Source: Elusimicrobia bacterium RIFCSPLOWO2_01_FULL_54_10
GTDB lineage: Bacteria > Elusimicrobiota > Elusimicrobia > 2-02-FULL-39-32
Assembly (NCBI GenBank): GCA_001799975.1
Contig: MGUQ01000110.1
Location: 1-6,425 of the forward strand
DNA length: 6,425 nt
Direction: 5' to 3'
Shown: one piece after another, positions 1-5,786 of the stretch
How positions within the stretch are numbered: the stretch's first letter is position 1
Layout of the letters: the number at the start of each line of letters is the position of its first letter
The notes under the pieces: generated by a model
The model's database searches: none
Told to the model about the DNA's origin: nothing
The model's input: the letters and a program-made list of their open reading frames with translations, nothing else
Translations under genes and position numbers: made by a program

Positions 1-398
1 CGAGTGAGGCTAACCGTGAGGCGGAACTTGGCCTCGTCCTCGGCAAAACCCGGAGCGATCAGATGAGTCAGGGCGGGAGTGAACACCATGCCCGCTGCGG
101 TCACCAGAAGGAGCACCATGCAGAGCGTGGTGAACAGGGAGTTTAGAAAATTTTGGACTTGCGGACGGGGTTCAGTTTTGAGCGACTGGGTGAATACGGG
201 AACGAAAGATGAGGACAGCGCCCCTTCTCCCAGAAGCCGGCGGAAAAGGTTCGAGGTGCGAAACGCGGTATAGAAGGCGTCCGTGAGATGCGTGCCGCCG
301 AAGAAGTGGGCCACGGCGGCGTCCCGGGCATAGCCCAGCACCCTCGAAATGAGAGTGGCCAGGGAAAAGCGGCCGGCCCGGCGGGCTATGTTTGACAT
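1..398 (-). CDS. murJ: Lipid II flippase MurJ (MviN family), N-terminal part, cut by the window edge
   Basis: MurJ moves lipid II, the peptidoglycan precursor, from the inner to the outer face of the cytoplasmic membrane. The 132 visible codons are open throughout. They begin MSNIARRAGRFSLATLISRV and continue with RVLGYARD (residues 19-26), a DAFYTAFR stretch starting at D39, then NLFRRLLGEG (R52, E57) and SSSFVPVF, all hallmarks of the MOP-superfamily MurJ N-terminus. By family knowledge the Arg pair near positions 19 and 25, D39, R52 and E57 correspond to charged residues important in the E. coli or Thermosipho proteins. A hydrophobic span around residues 91-110 fits a membrane helix. The family is about 500 residues long, so roughly three quarters lies off the left edge. 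The start is ATG at 398; no Shine-Dalgarno precedes it, and a weak AT-rich -10-like patch (TAAAAA, 414-409) would give a very short leader. It is divergent from rpsT, 32 bp between starts. Confidence 0.93.
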   Translation of the reverse strand, partial: MSNIARRAGRFSLATLISRVLGYARDAAVAHFFGGTHLTDAFYTAFRTSNLFRRLLGEGALSSSFVPVFTQSLKTEPRPQVQNFLNSLFTTLCMVLLLVTAAGMVFTPALTHLIAPGFAEDEAKFRLTVSLT

Positions 399-421
399 GC
401 GGAAAGAATTTTTAGTATGAT
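392..421 (+). promoter_or_regulatory. Sigma70-type promoter for rpsT (TTGACA-18-TATGAT)
   Basis: A perfect -35 TTGACA at 392-397 and a -10 TATGAT at 416-421 (one mismatch to consensus) are separated by 18 bp. The expected transcription start is about 428, only about 3 nt before the rpsT ATG at 431, so the mRNA would be nearly leaderless. The -35 box physically overlaps the murJ start codon (396-398), so rpsT promoter occupancy and murJ initiation share DNA. The boxes are seen directly; use as a promoter is inferred. Confidence 0.7.
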
Positions 422-430
422 GTGCGTCCC

Positions 431-718
431 ATGGCTAAATTAAAGACAGGCCGCCACACGTCGGCCATCAAGCAAAACCGAAAGGCGATGAAGCGCCAGG
501 GAGAAAACCGCAATTCGCTCAGGAAGATCCGCACCCTGGCCAAGCAGTTCGAAGCGGCCGTGACCCAGAAGAAAAAAGCTGAAGCCGGAAAGCTTCTTTC
601 CCAGTGCTTCTCCGCGTGGGATAAAGCCGCCAAAACCGGTCTTATCCACGACAACGCCGCGTCCCGCAAAAAAGCCCGTTTGTCTCACAAGCTGTCTCAA
701 CTCGCCCAAGCCGCGTAA
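431..718 (+). CDS. rpsT: 30S ribosomal protein S20
   Basis: S20 is a primary 16S rRNA-binding protein that stabilises the bottom of the 30S body during early assembly. The 95-residue product starts MAKLKTGRHTSAIKQNRK, is strongly basic, and has the family's alternating Lys/Arg helical pattern. The late motif GLIHDNAASRKKARLSHKL matches the conserved S20 C-terminal helix. E. coli S20 is 87 residues, so the length is normal. The start at 431 is chosen over the in-frame GTG at 422 because MAK is the family N-terminus and 422 lies upstream of the predicted transcription start. No Shine-Dalgarno is visible. The last 22 bp overlap the convergent end of holA. A holA-rpsT neighbourhood is common in bacteria, often with both genes in the same direction; here they converge. 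No terminator hairpin is evident after the stop. Confidence 0.96.
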   Translation: MAKLKTGRHTSAIKQNRKAMKRQGENRNSLRKIRTLAKQFEAAVTQKKKAEAGKLLSQCFSAWDKAAKTGLIHDNAASRKKARLSHKLSQLAQAA

Positions 719-1623
719 GCCCCAACCATCCTCTCCAAAACACCCGATTCTATCCCGTGGCCCGATTTCAGGGCCAGGTCGGAATCTTTGATCTGGCCAA
801 AAAGCTCCAGCTGAACCGCCGCTGAGCGCGGCCGGGCTTGCACCAGCTTCCGCGCGCTCCTGGCCATCATGTTGAGGAGAAAAAACGGCTCTTCGCCCTG
901 CTCCAGACAGCGCTCCATGGCGCGCCCTGCTTTGGGGATGAGGCCCGCTTCAAGATGATTGATGAAATCCCACACCCCTTGATCCGGACGGAAGCTCAAG
1001 GTGCGGCGCACGTCCTGAACCTGGATTTTTGCTTCCTTCCCCGCAAACAGAACAAGCTTTTCAATTTCCCCCTTGAGCTCGAGCAGCCCGTCGCCGCCTT
1101 CGCGGGCCAGCAGCATTGCGGCTTCCCTTTCGATGTCTTTGCCGCTCTCACGGAAGCGCGCGGCGATCCAGTCCGCCCGGCGGAAATCGTCCGACATCTT
1201 CCAGCAATTGACGACCATCGCTCCGGAAGCCGCAAGATCCTTGGGAAACGCCTTTGGCTCCTTATTCCAGACCATCACAAGCGCCGTGGCCGGATTGGGA
1301 GCTTTCAAATAGGAGGCCAGTTCCTCTTGCGCGGACGATGAGATTTTTTCCGCCCGGTGAAAAACAGCCATCCTCATGTCCATCCCCACAGGAAGCGTCT
1401 GGCAGGCGTCCAGAACCCGCGAGATATCGTCTTTGTCGCCGTATAAAATGTCCTGGTTAAAATCGAGCATCGCTTCTCCAAACCTCGCGGAAAAATTCTT
1501 CTTGAACACCGCCAGGCAGGCGGAAATGAGGGCTTCTTCCTCTCCCACCAGCGCAATCACCGGCGGCAATTGTTTGGCGGAGGTCAAGGTTTTTTCAAAC
1601 TGGGAGGAATCGACGGTGCTCAT
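697..1623 (-). CDS. holA: DNA polymerase III delta subunit (clamp loader)
   Basis: HolA is the subunit of the clamp-loader complex that opens the beta sliding clamp. The 308-residue reading (E. coli about 343) starts MSTVDSSQFEKTLTSAKQ. It shows the N-terminal domain opening PPVIALVGEEEALISA (residues 20-35), which stands where ATPases of the complex carry a P-loop but lacks one, as expected for delta. The conserved stretch CQTLPVGMDMRMAVFH (74-89) and the C-terminal collar region with EPFFLLNMMARSARKLVQ also fit. Order after leuS and lptE is the same as in E. coli (leuS-lptE-holA). ATG at 1623 is preferred: it would have formed an ATGA overlap with lptE before the insertion described at 1624-1696. 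An in-frame TTG at 1680 inside that element would add 19 residues (327 aa total) but they would be element-encoded. The ATG is preceded by GGTGGGGGG from the element rather than a standard Shine-Dalgarno. The stop lies inside the rpsT tail. Confidence 0.9.
   Translation of the reverse strand: MSTVDSSQFEKTLTSAKQLPPVIALVGEEEALISACLAVFKKNFSARFGEAMLDFNQDILYGDKDDISRVLDACQTLPVGMDMRMAVFHRAEKISSSAQEELASYLKAPNPATALVMVWNKEPKAFPKDLAASGAMVVNCWKMSDDFRRADWIAARFRESGKDIEREAAMLLAREGGDGLLELKGEIEKLVLFAGKEAKIQVQDVRRTLSFRPDQGVWDFINHLEAGLIPKAGRAMERCLEQGEEPFFLLNMMARSARKLVQARPRSAAVQLELFGQIKDSDLALKSGHGIESGVLERMVGAYAAWAS
1620..1623. repeat. Left copy of putative TCAT target duplication (contains holA start codon)
   Basis: TCAT directly abuts the left inverted end of the element. 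On the minus strand it reads ATGA, the holA start codon plus the next base. It matches 1697-1700. Part of the match is forced, because one side must hold a start codon and the other a stop codon, so the duplication is suggestive and not proof. Confidence 0.6.
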
Positions 1624-1624
1624 C

Positions 1625-1637
1625 CCCCCACCTGCTC
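1625..1637. repeat. Left inverted arm, 13 bp perfect
   Basis: CCCCCACCTGCTC is the exact reverse complement of 1683-1695. Read on the holA mRNA it is GAGCAGGUGGGGG, the purine-rich stretch immediately before the holA start codon. Confidence 0.95.
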
Positions 1638-1652
1638 TTGGCTCACAGCCAA
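1638..1652. other. Internal hairpin 1 of the element (6-bp stem, 3-nt loop)
   Basis: TTGGCT (1638-1643), loop CAC, AGCCAA (1647-1652) is a perfect stem. It begins at the base right after the left outer arm, which places it as one limb of a three-way junction. Confidence 0.85.
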
Positions 1653-1665
1653 TTGAGTCATAAAA

Positions 1666-1682
1666 ATTTGCCTTTTGCAAAT
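1666..1682. other. Internal hairpin 2 of the element (6-bp stem, 5-nt loop)
   Basis: ATTTGC (1666-1671), loop CTTTT, GCAAAT (1677-1682) is a perfect stem. It ends at the base right before the right outer arm, giving the second limb of the junction. Confidence 0.85.
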
Positions 1683-1695
1683 GAGCAGGTGGGGG
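1683..1695. repeat. Right inverted arm, 13 bp perfect
   Basis: GAGCAGGTGGGGG pairs exactly with 1625-1637. On the operon mRNA this arm lies just after the lptE stop and could pair with the sequence next to the holA start codon. Confidence 0.95.
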
Positions 1696-1696
1696 A

Positions 1697-1700
1697 TCAT
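1697..1700. repeat. Right copy of putative TCAT target duplication (contains lptE stop codon)
   Basis: TCAT directly abuts the right inverted end of the element. On the minus strand it reads ATGA, whose TGA is the lptE stop codon. It pairs with the copy at 1620-1623. Collapsing the two copies into one gives CAATGAGC, a 4-bp stop/start overlap. Confidence 0.6.
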
Positions 1701-2284
1701 TGGCCGCTTATTTTCTCCTTGCCGATGGGCCCGCCCTGGGGCACTTTCCTCTCCAGCTCGCCCGTGACGGAGCCGAAACCCTCTATGGTGCGGCGGTAAA
1801 TGTCGCGCGAGAGCTTGTCCCAAATGATTTCCTTGGCTTCTTCTTCCGAAATGCCGCCCGGGCGGGACTCCACAAAAAAGCGGTGGATGCCCTGCAGGTT
1901 GGGCTCCTGCCACAAGATTTTGTTCTGCACCTTGTCCCAGAACTGGATGTCCACCAGCACCCACATCTTCTTTTCCTGCACGACCAGGTTTTCGTCGTAT
2001 GACACGGGCTCGTTGATGAAACGCTTGATGTCGGCAATGATCACGCCGTCAGCGGTGTCTTTGCTCACAAGCGGATATTGCCCGCCGCGGGTGAATTCTT
2101 CCTGGAGCCGGAGGGTGAACTTGTCTTCAAGCCCGAAAAAAGTGGTTTCGTTGCGGATGGGGCGCAGGCCCATCCTCTTGATGTGCTGGGGGACGATTTG
2201 GGCGGAGGGTTCATAGGCGTACGGGCAGCCGGCGAGCGGCAGCACGGAAAAAATCAATAATGCCGTGAGGAGATAATTCTTCAT
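1697..2284 (-). CDS. lptE: LPS-assembly lipoprotein LptE-like
   Basis: LptE is an outer-membrane lipoprotein that plugs the LptD barrel and helps deliver LPS to the cell surface. The 195-residue product has a lipoprotein signal: MKNYLL, a hydrophobic run, then the lipobox LAGC with the lipidated Cys at residue 20. The following ribose-like alternation with [18 protein letters not shown] and [20 protein letters not shown] (about residues 40-80) fits the LptE fold, in which a strand, helix and a D-A-D-type turn precede the beta sheet. Sequence conservation in this family is low, so the call rests heavily on the lipobox and on position between leuS and holA, as in E. coli. Its ATG overlaps the leuS stop as ATGA (2284-2281), and a GGAGG Shine-Dalgarno within leuS (2299-2295) lies 10 nt upstream, which indicates translational coupling. 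Its stop codon sits at the edge of the 73-bp element. Confidence 0.82.
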   Translation of the reverse strand: MKNYLLTALLIFSVLPLAGCPYAYEPSAQIVPQHIKRMGLRPIRNETTFFGLEDKFTLRLQEEFTRGGQYPLVSKDTADGVIIADIKRFINEPVSYDENLVVQEKKMWVLVDIQFWDKVQNKILWQEPNLQGIHRFFVESRPGGISEEEAKEIIWDKLSRDIYRRTIEGFGSVTGELERKVPQGGPIGKEKISGQ

Positions 2285-4746
2285 GATTTGTTTGCCTCCA
2301 CTTGAGTGACGATAAAGTTCACCAGACGGCCCGGAACAAACTTGTATTTGGATTCCACCGCAATGCCCCGCTCAGACAACGCTTTCTGGGCCGCGGCAAT
2401 GACTTTCTTTTCATCTTTGGCGTCTCCGGCGGGCAGGGTGACTTTTGCGCGCAATTTGCCGGCCACCTGAATGACAATTTCCACAACGGTTTCCTGCACC
2501 AACTTTTCGTCATAAGCCGGGAACTCCGCCGATGACAACGGTTTGGGAGCAAACCCCATCTCATCCCATATTTCAGAACTGATGTGAGGCGCAAAGGGGA
2601 ATAAAAGAAGCACAAGGGCACGGAAGGCCTCTTTGGAAACCGCGTCGCCCTGCGCCGGATAATCGGAAAGGGAATTCAAAAGTTCCATGAGCGCGGAAAT
2701 GGCCGTATTGAACTGGAAACCGCGCTGGATGTCTTCATCCACTTTCTTGATGGTCTGGTGCGCCTTTTTTTGCAGGGCTTGGGATGCTTTGGGCTCTGCG
2801 GCACCCGCCGGGGCGTTCGCCAGAGTCCGGCTCATGCGCCAAATGCGGTTCAAAAATCTGAAAGAGCCCTGAACGCCGTCCTCGGACCACTCGAGCTGGT
2901 TTTTGGGCGGGGAAGCAAAAAGAACAAAGATGCGCGCGGTATCCGCCCCCAATCGCTCCACCATGTCTTCCACGGGAACCGCGTTGCCCTTGGACTTGGA
3001 CATCGCCGCGCCCCCCAGGGTCACCATGCCTTGGGTGAGCAGGTTGTCGAACGGCTCTTCGCAGGAGGCCATTCCCAAATCCTTGATGACCTTGTGAAAA
3101 AATCTGGAATAAATGAGGTGCATGCAGGCATGTTCAATGCCCCCGATGTATTGGTCCACGGGCATCCAGGAGTTGGCCGCGGCGGGGTCAAATGCGGCCT
3201 TTTCGTTTTTGGGGTCCAGATATCTCAGAAAATACCACGAGGAATCCACAAATGTGTCCATGGTGTCCGTTTCGCGCTTGGCAGGCCCGGAACATTTGGG
3301 ACACTTTGTGTTCACAAATTCCGGCATTTGAGCGAGCGGGGATTCCCCCTTGCCCGTGAGAGGCGCGTCTATGGGCAGGAGAACGGGCAAATCCGATTCC
3401 TTGACGGGTTGGAGGCCGCATTTGGCGCAATAGACCATGGGAATGGGCGTGCCCCAAAATCGCTGGCGGCTGAGCAGCCAGTCGCGGAGCCGGTAGGTGA
3501 CCTGGGACTTGGCCTGCCCCGTTTTCTCCAGTTTTTTTGTAATTTGCGCTTTGGCTTCGTCGGAAGACATATGATTGAACTCGCCGGAATTGACCATGAC
3601 CCCCGTTTCTTCAAAGGCGCGGTCGTGCGGGACAAACTGAGCCGGGTTTTCAGGCGCAATAACGGGAATGATCTCTATTTTAAATTTCAGGGCAAACTCA
3701 AAATCGCGCTGGTCGTGAGCGGGCACGGCCATGATGGCGCCCGTGCCGTAATCGCTCAAAACATAGTCCGCTATCCAGACGGGAACTTTGGCTCCGTTCA
3801 CGGGGTTGAGCGCGTAGCTGCCCGTAAAAACGCCTGTCTTGCCCTTTTCAACGGCCAGGCGCTCTTCGCGGCTCTTGGCGCGGGCGGCCGCAATATACTT
3901 TTCCCCAGCGGCCTTGTGGTCTGCGGTAAGCAATTCCTTGGCAAGAGGATGTTCCGGCGAAAGCACCAGAAATGTGGCGCCAAAAAGAGTGTCGGGACGC
4001 GTGGTGAATACAACAATGTCTTGGCCGGATTCGGTTTTAAAGTGGACTTGGGCGCCCTCGGACTTGCCTATCCAGTTGCGCTGCATGGCGATGACTTCGT
4101 CCGGCCACTTGCCTTCAAGAAGCTTTAAACCGTCCAGCAGGCGCTCCGCATAGTCCGTGATTTTGTAAAACCACTGCTCCAGTTCTTTCTGCGCGACAAC
4201 AGAACCGCAGCGCCAGCACTTGCCGTCGTGCACCTGTTCGTTGGCCAGCACAGTTTGGCAGGAGGCGCACCAGTTGACGGAAGATTTTTTGCGGTACGCC
4301 AGGCCTTTTTCGAACATCTTGATGAAAAACCATTGATTCCATTTGTAGTAATCCGGCCGGCAGGTGGCGATCTCGCGGTCCCAGTCGTAGGAAATGCCCA
4401 GCGACTTGATGTCCTCGCGCATGTCCAAAATGTTTTTCTCCGTCCAGTCACGGGGGCTGATTTTGTTCTGGATGGCCGCGTTTTCAGCGGGCAGACCGAA
4501 CGCGTCCCAGCCCAGGGGATGGAGCACTTTGAAGCCCTTCATGGTTTTGTAGCGCGCCAGGACGTCACCGATGCAGTAATTGCGCGCGTGGCCCATGTGG
4601 ATTTTACCCGAGGGATATGGGAACATCACAAGGCAGTAATACTTTTTTCCGGACGCGGGCGAGGGGGTCTGGAAGGCTTTATTCTCCTCCCAAATCTTCC
4701 TCCATTTGGCTTCAACCGACTTAAAATCGTAGAATTCGGCGCGCAT
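2281..4746 (-). CDS. leuS: Leucyl-tRNA synthetase
   Basis: This class Ia synthetase charges tRNA-Leu with leucine using ATP in the cytoplasm. The 821 residues match the bacterial family's usual length. Landmarks in order: the HIGH motif as HMGH (50-53) after PYPSGK; the leucine pocket region [16 protein letters not shown] (76-91); a Cys4 zinc knuckle (C160, C163, C177, C180); the CP1 editing domain with TTRPDT (248-253) and [15 protein letters not shown] (335-348, with D345 the family's key editing Asp); the [12 protein letters not shown] segment; a second Cys4 set (C440, C443, C482, C485); [13 protein letters not shown] (497-509); and the KMSKS loop, which reads AMSKS (581-585). The anticodon-binding helical domain and a C-terminal extension follow. 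The start ATG at 4746 coincides with the predicted transcription start, so the mRNA may be leaderless. It heads an operon with lptE and holA and is divergent from trxB. Confidence 0.98.
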   Translation of the reverse strand: MRAEFYDFKSVEAKWRKIWEENKAFQTPSPASGKKYYCLVMFPYPSGKIHMGHARNYCIGDVLARYKTMKGFKVLHPLGWDAFGLPAENAAIQNKISPRDWTEKNILDMREDIKSLGISYDWDREIATCRPDYYKWNQWFFIKMFEKGLAYRKKSSVNWCASCQTVLANEQVHDGKCWRCGSVVAQKELEQWFYKITDYAERLLDGLKLLEGKWPDEVIAMQRNWIGKSEGAQVHFKTESGQDIVVFTTRPDTLFGATFLVLSPEHPLAKELLTADHKAAGEKYIAAARAKSREERLAVEKGKTGVFTGSYALNPVNGAKVPVWIADYVLSDYGTGAIMAVPAHDQRDFEFALKFKIEIIPVIAPENPAQFVPHDRAFEETGVMVNSGEFNHMSSDEAKAQITKKLEKTGQAKSQVTYRLRDWLLSRQRFWGTPIPMVYCAKCGLQPVKESDLPVLLPIDAPLTGKGESPLAQMPEFVNTKCPKCSGPAKRETDTMDTFVDSSWYFLRYLDPKNEKAAFDPAAANSWMPVDQYIGGIEHACMHLIYSRFFHKVIKDLGMASCEEPFDNLLTQGMVTLGGAAMSKSKGNAVPVEDMVERLGADTARIFVLFASPPKNQLEWSEDGVQGSFRFLNRIWRMSRTLANAPAGAAEPKASQALQKKAHQTIKKVDEDIQRGFQFNTAISALMELLNSLSDYPAQGDAVSKEAFRALVLLLFPFAPHISSEIWDEMGFAPKPLSSAEFPAYDEKLVQETVVEIVIQVAGKLRAKVTLPAGDAKDEKKVIAAAQKALSERGIAVESKYKFVPGRLVNFIVTQVEANKS
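2295..2299 (-). promoter_or_regulatory. Shine-Dalgarno of lptE
   Basis: GGAGG on the minus strand lies inside the last codons of leuS, 10 nt before the lptE ATG. It is the only standard ribosome binding site clearly seen in the window. It shows that the organism does use Shine-Dalgarno initiation for genes internal to operons. Confidence 0.7.
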
Positions 4747-4752
4747 CGGAAT

Positions 4753-4761
4753 ATTCTATCA
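4753..4761 (-). promoter_or_regulatory. Extended -10 promoter for leuS operon
   Basis: The minus strand reads TGATAGAAT, an extended -10 (TGn) joined to TAGAAT, one mismatch from TATAAT. No good -35 is seen at 16-18 bp spacing, which is usual for extended -10 promoters. The expected start falls at about 4746, the A of the leuS ATG. No T-box leader or other riboswitch can fit in so short a leader. Confidence 0.5.
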
Positions 4762-4808
4762 CAATGACAGCCTGAATTTGCCTTCCTGATGCGCATTTGA
4801 TAAGCTTT

Positions 4809-4836
4809 TTGCGAACGAATCCAAACATCTTATTTT
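4809..4836 (+). promoter_or_regulatory. Candidate trxB promoter (TTGCGA-16-TATTTT)
   Basis: TTGCGA at 4809-4814 and TATTTT at 4831-4836 are spaced 16 bp apart and predict a start near 4843, 8 nt before the trxB ATG. TTGAAT at 4835-4840 is an alternative -10 that would leave an even shorter leader. Both boxes are imperfect. Confidence 0.4.
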
Positions 4837-4850
4837 GAATCTAAATAACA

Positions 4851-5777
4851 ATGATTAGGAATGTCATCATCATCGGTTCCGGTTGCTCGGGCTGTACCGC
4901 CGCGGTTTATAGCGCGCGGGCCAACCTGTCCCCCCTTCTCATTTCCGGCTCCGAAATCGGCGGCCAGCTCATGCTCACTTCCGACGTGGAGAATTATCCC
5001 GGGTTCCCCAAAGGCATTCTGGGCCCCGAGCTCATGGAAAGCATGCAGAAACAGGCGGAACGGTTTGGCACAGAGATTTGGACCGAATATGTCGAAAAAG
5101 TGGATTTTTCCAAGAAGCCCTTTGAAGTCACCACCTCGAGCGGCAAGACCGAGCAGGCTCATACCGTCATCATCTCAACGGGCGCAAGTGCTAAGTGGAT
5201 CGGCATCCCCTCCGAAAAGAAATTCTTCGGCAAGGGCGTTTCGGCCTGCGCGGTGTGCGACGGGGCATTTTATCGGGGCAAGGAAGTGGCCGTGGTGGGC
5301 GGCGGCGATACCGCCATGGAAGAATCCAACTTCCTCACAAAGTTTGCGTCCAAAGTGACTCTCATCCACCGCAGGAACGAATTTCGCGCCTCCAAAATCA
5401 TGCAGGACAGGGCCAAGGCCAATCCCAAGATCAAGTTCATGCTGGATTCCGTGCCGGAAGAAGTGGTGGGCGGAGAAACCGTGGAAGGCGTCAAAATCAG
5501 AAATGTCAAAACAAACCAGGTTTCCACCCTGCCTTGCACAGGATTTTTTGTGGCCATCGGGCATCAGCCCAACACCAAGGTTTTTAAAGACCAAATCAAA
5601 TTGGACCCGAACGGTTATATTATCACCGACGGCAGGACCCGCACGAATGTTCCGGGTGTTTTTGCTTCAGGAGATGTCATGGACTCCATGTACCGCCAGG
5701 CCGTCACGGCCGCGGGCACAGGATGCATGGCGGCTCTCGAGGCGGAACGCTACCTCGAATCTCTAAACCACCACTAA
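4851..5777 (+). CDS. trxB: Thioredoxin reductase (FAD- and NADPH-dependent)
   Basis: The enzyme passes electrons from NADPH through FAD and a redox-active Cys pair to thioredoxin, keeping cytoplasmic thiols reduced. The 308-residue product is of normal length for the low-molecular-weight type. It has the FAD-binding glycine motif GSGCSG (9-14), the EIGGQL and ENYPGFP segments (35-53), the active-site pair in CAVCDGAF (C133, C136), the NADPH-binding VGGGDTAMEE (149-158) with HRRNEFRA (173-180), and the C-terminal FAD motif GVFASGDV (269-276) followed by RQAVTAAGTG. Common forms are GSGPAG and CATCDG, so two positions differ modestly; both cysteines are kept. A ferredoxin- or flavin-dependent relative is possible, but the HRR motif favours NADPH. 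The start ATG at 4851 has no Shine-Dalgarno. The gene is divergent from leuS and converges on an unknown gene only 9 bp away. Confidence 0.95.
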   Translation: MIRNVIIIGSGCSGCTAAVYSARANLSPLLISGSEIGGQLMLTSDVENYPGFPKGILGPELMESMQKQAERFGTEIWTEYVEKVDFSKKPFEVTTSSGKTEQAHTVIISTGASAKWIGIPSEKKFFGKGVSACAVCDGAFYRGKEVAVVGGGDTAMEESNFLTKFASKVTLIHRRNEFRASKIMQDRAKANPKIKFMLDSVPEEVVGGETVEGVKIRNVKTNQVSTLPCTGFFVAIGHQPNTKVFKDQIKLDPNGYIITDGRTRTNVPGVFASGDVMDSMYRQAVTAAGTGCMAALEAERYLESLNHH

Positions 5778-5786
5778 ATCAAATTA

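Larger units (their letters stand above)
1624..1696. mobile_element. 73-bp MITE-like palindromic element inserted at the lptE/holA junction
   Basis: The ends are inverted repeats of 14 bp, CCCCCCACCTGCTC at left and GAGCAGGTGGGGGA at right, pairing at 13 of 14 positions (1625-1637 with 1683-1695, only the outermost pair failing). TCAT flanks both sides (1620-1623 and 1697-1700), consistent with a 4-bp target duplication. Two perfect hairpins lie inside, each directly touching an outer arm: 1638-1652 (6-bp stem, loop CAC) and 1666-1682 (6-bp stem, loop of 5). A 13-nt linker (1653-1665) joins them. It encodes no protein, so any movement would need a transposase elsewhere. Deleting the element plus one TCAT restores an ATGA overlap of the two genes. 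Alternatives: a resident translational control structure of holA, or a REP-type palindrome. The repeats are seen directly; mobility is inferred. Confidence 0.72.
4747..4850. promoter_or_regulatory. Divergent control region between leuS and trxB
   Basis: This 104-bp AT-rich spacer is the largest gene-free stretch. It holds the leuS extended -10 at its left end and trxB promoter-like boxes at its right end. A perfect 8-bp palindrome ATGCGCAT (4789-4796) lies near the middle and could be an operator, though such short palindromes also arise by chance. Confidence 0.6.

Noticed and set aside
422..430. GTG at 422 as the rpsT start
   Set aside because: It overlaps the -10 box and lies before the expected transcription start; the S20 family begins MAK, which matches ATG at 431.
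1624..1696. Rho-independent terminator between lptE and holA
   Set aside because: The strong stem is GC-rich, but on the coding strand it is followed by ATGAGCACC and not by a U run, and it would cut off an essential gene in the same operon.
1624..1696. Integron attC site or CRISPR repeat
   Set aside because: No GTTRRRY/RYYYAAC core sites, no integrase nearby, and only a single unit with no spacer-repeat periodicity.
2758..4128. A 456-codon open frame on the plus strand opposite leuS
   Set aside because: It lies wholly antisense to leuS, whose motifs run intact end to end, and its translation is a mirror of leuS codon bias with no family features. It is a shadow frame.
4775..4784. AATTTGCCTT also occurs inside the 73-bp element (1665-1674)
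   Set aside because: Ten shared bases without the inverted ends or flanking hairpins; best explained by chance in AT-rich spacer DNA.
4747..4850. T-box or other leader riboswitch upstream of leuS
   Set aside because: No stem series, T-box sequence or terminator is present, and the -10 box sits 6 bp from the start codon.
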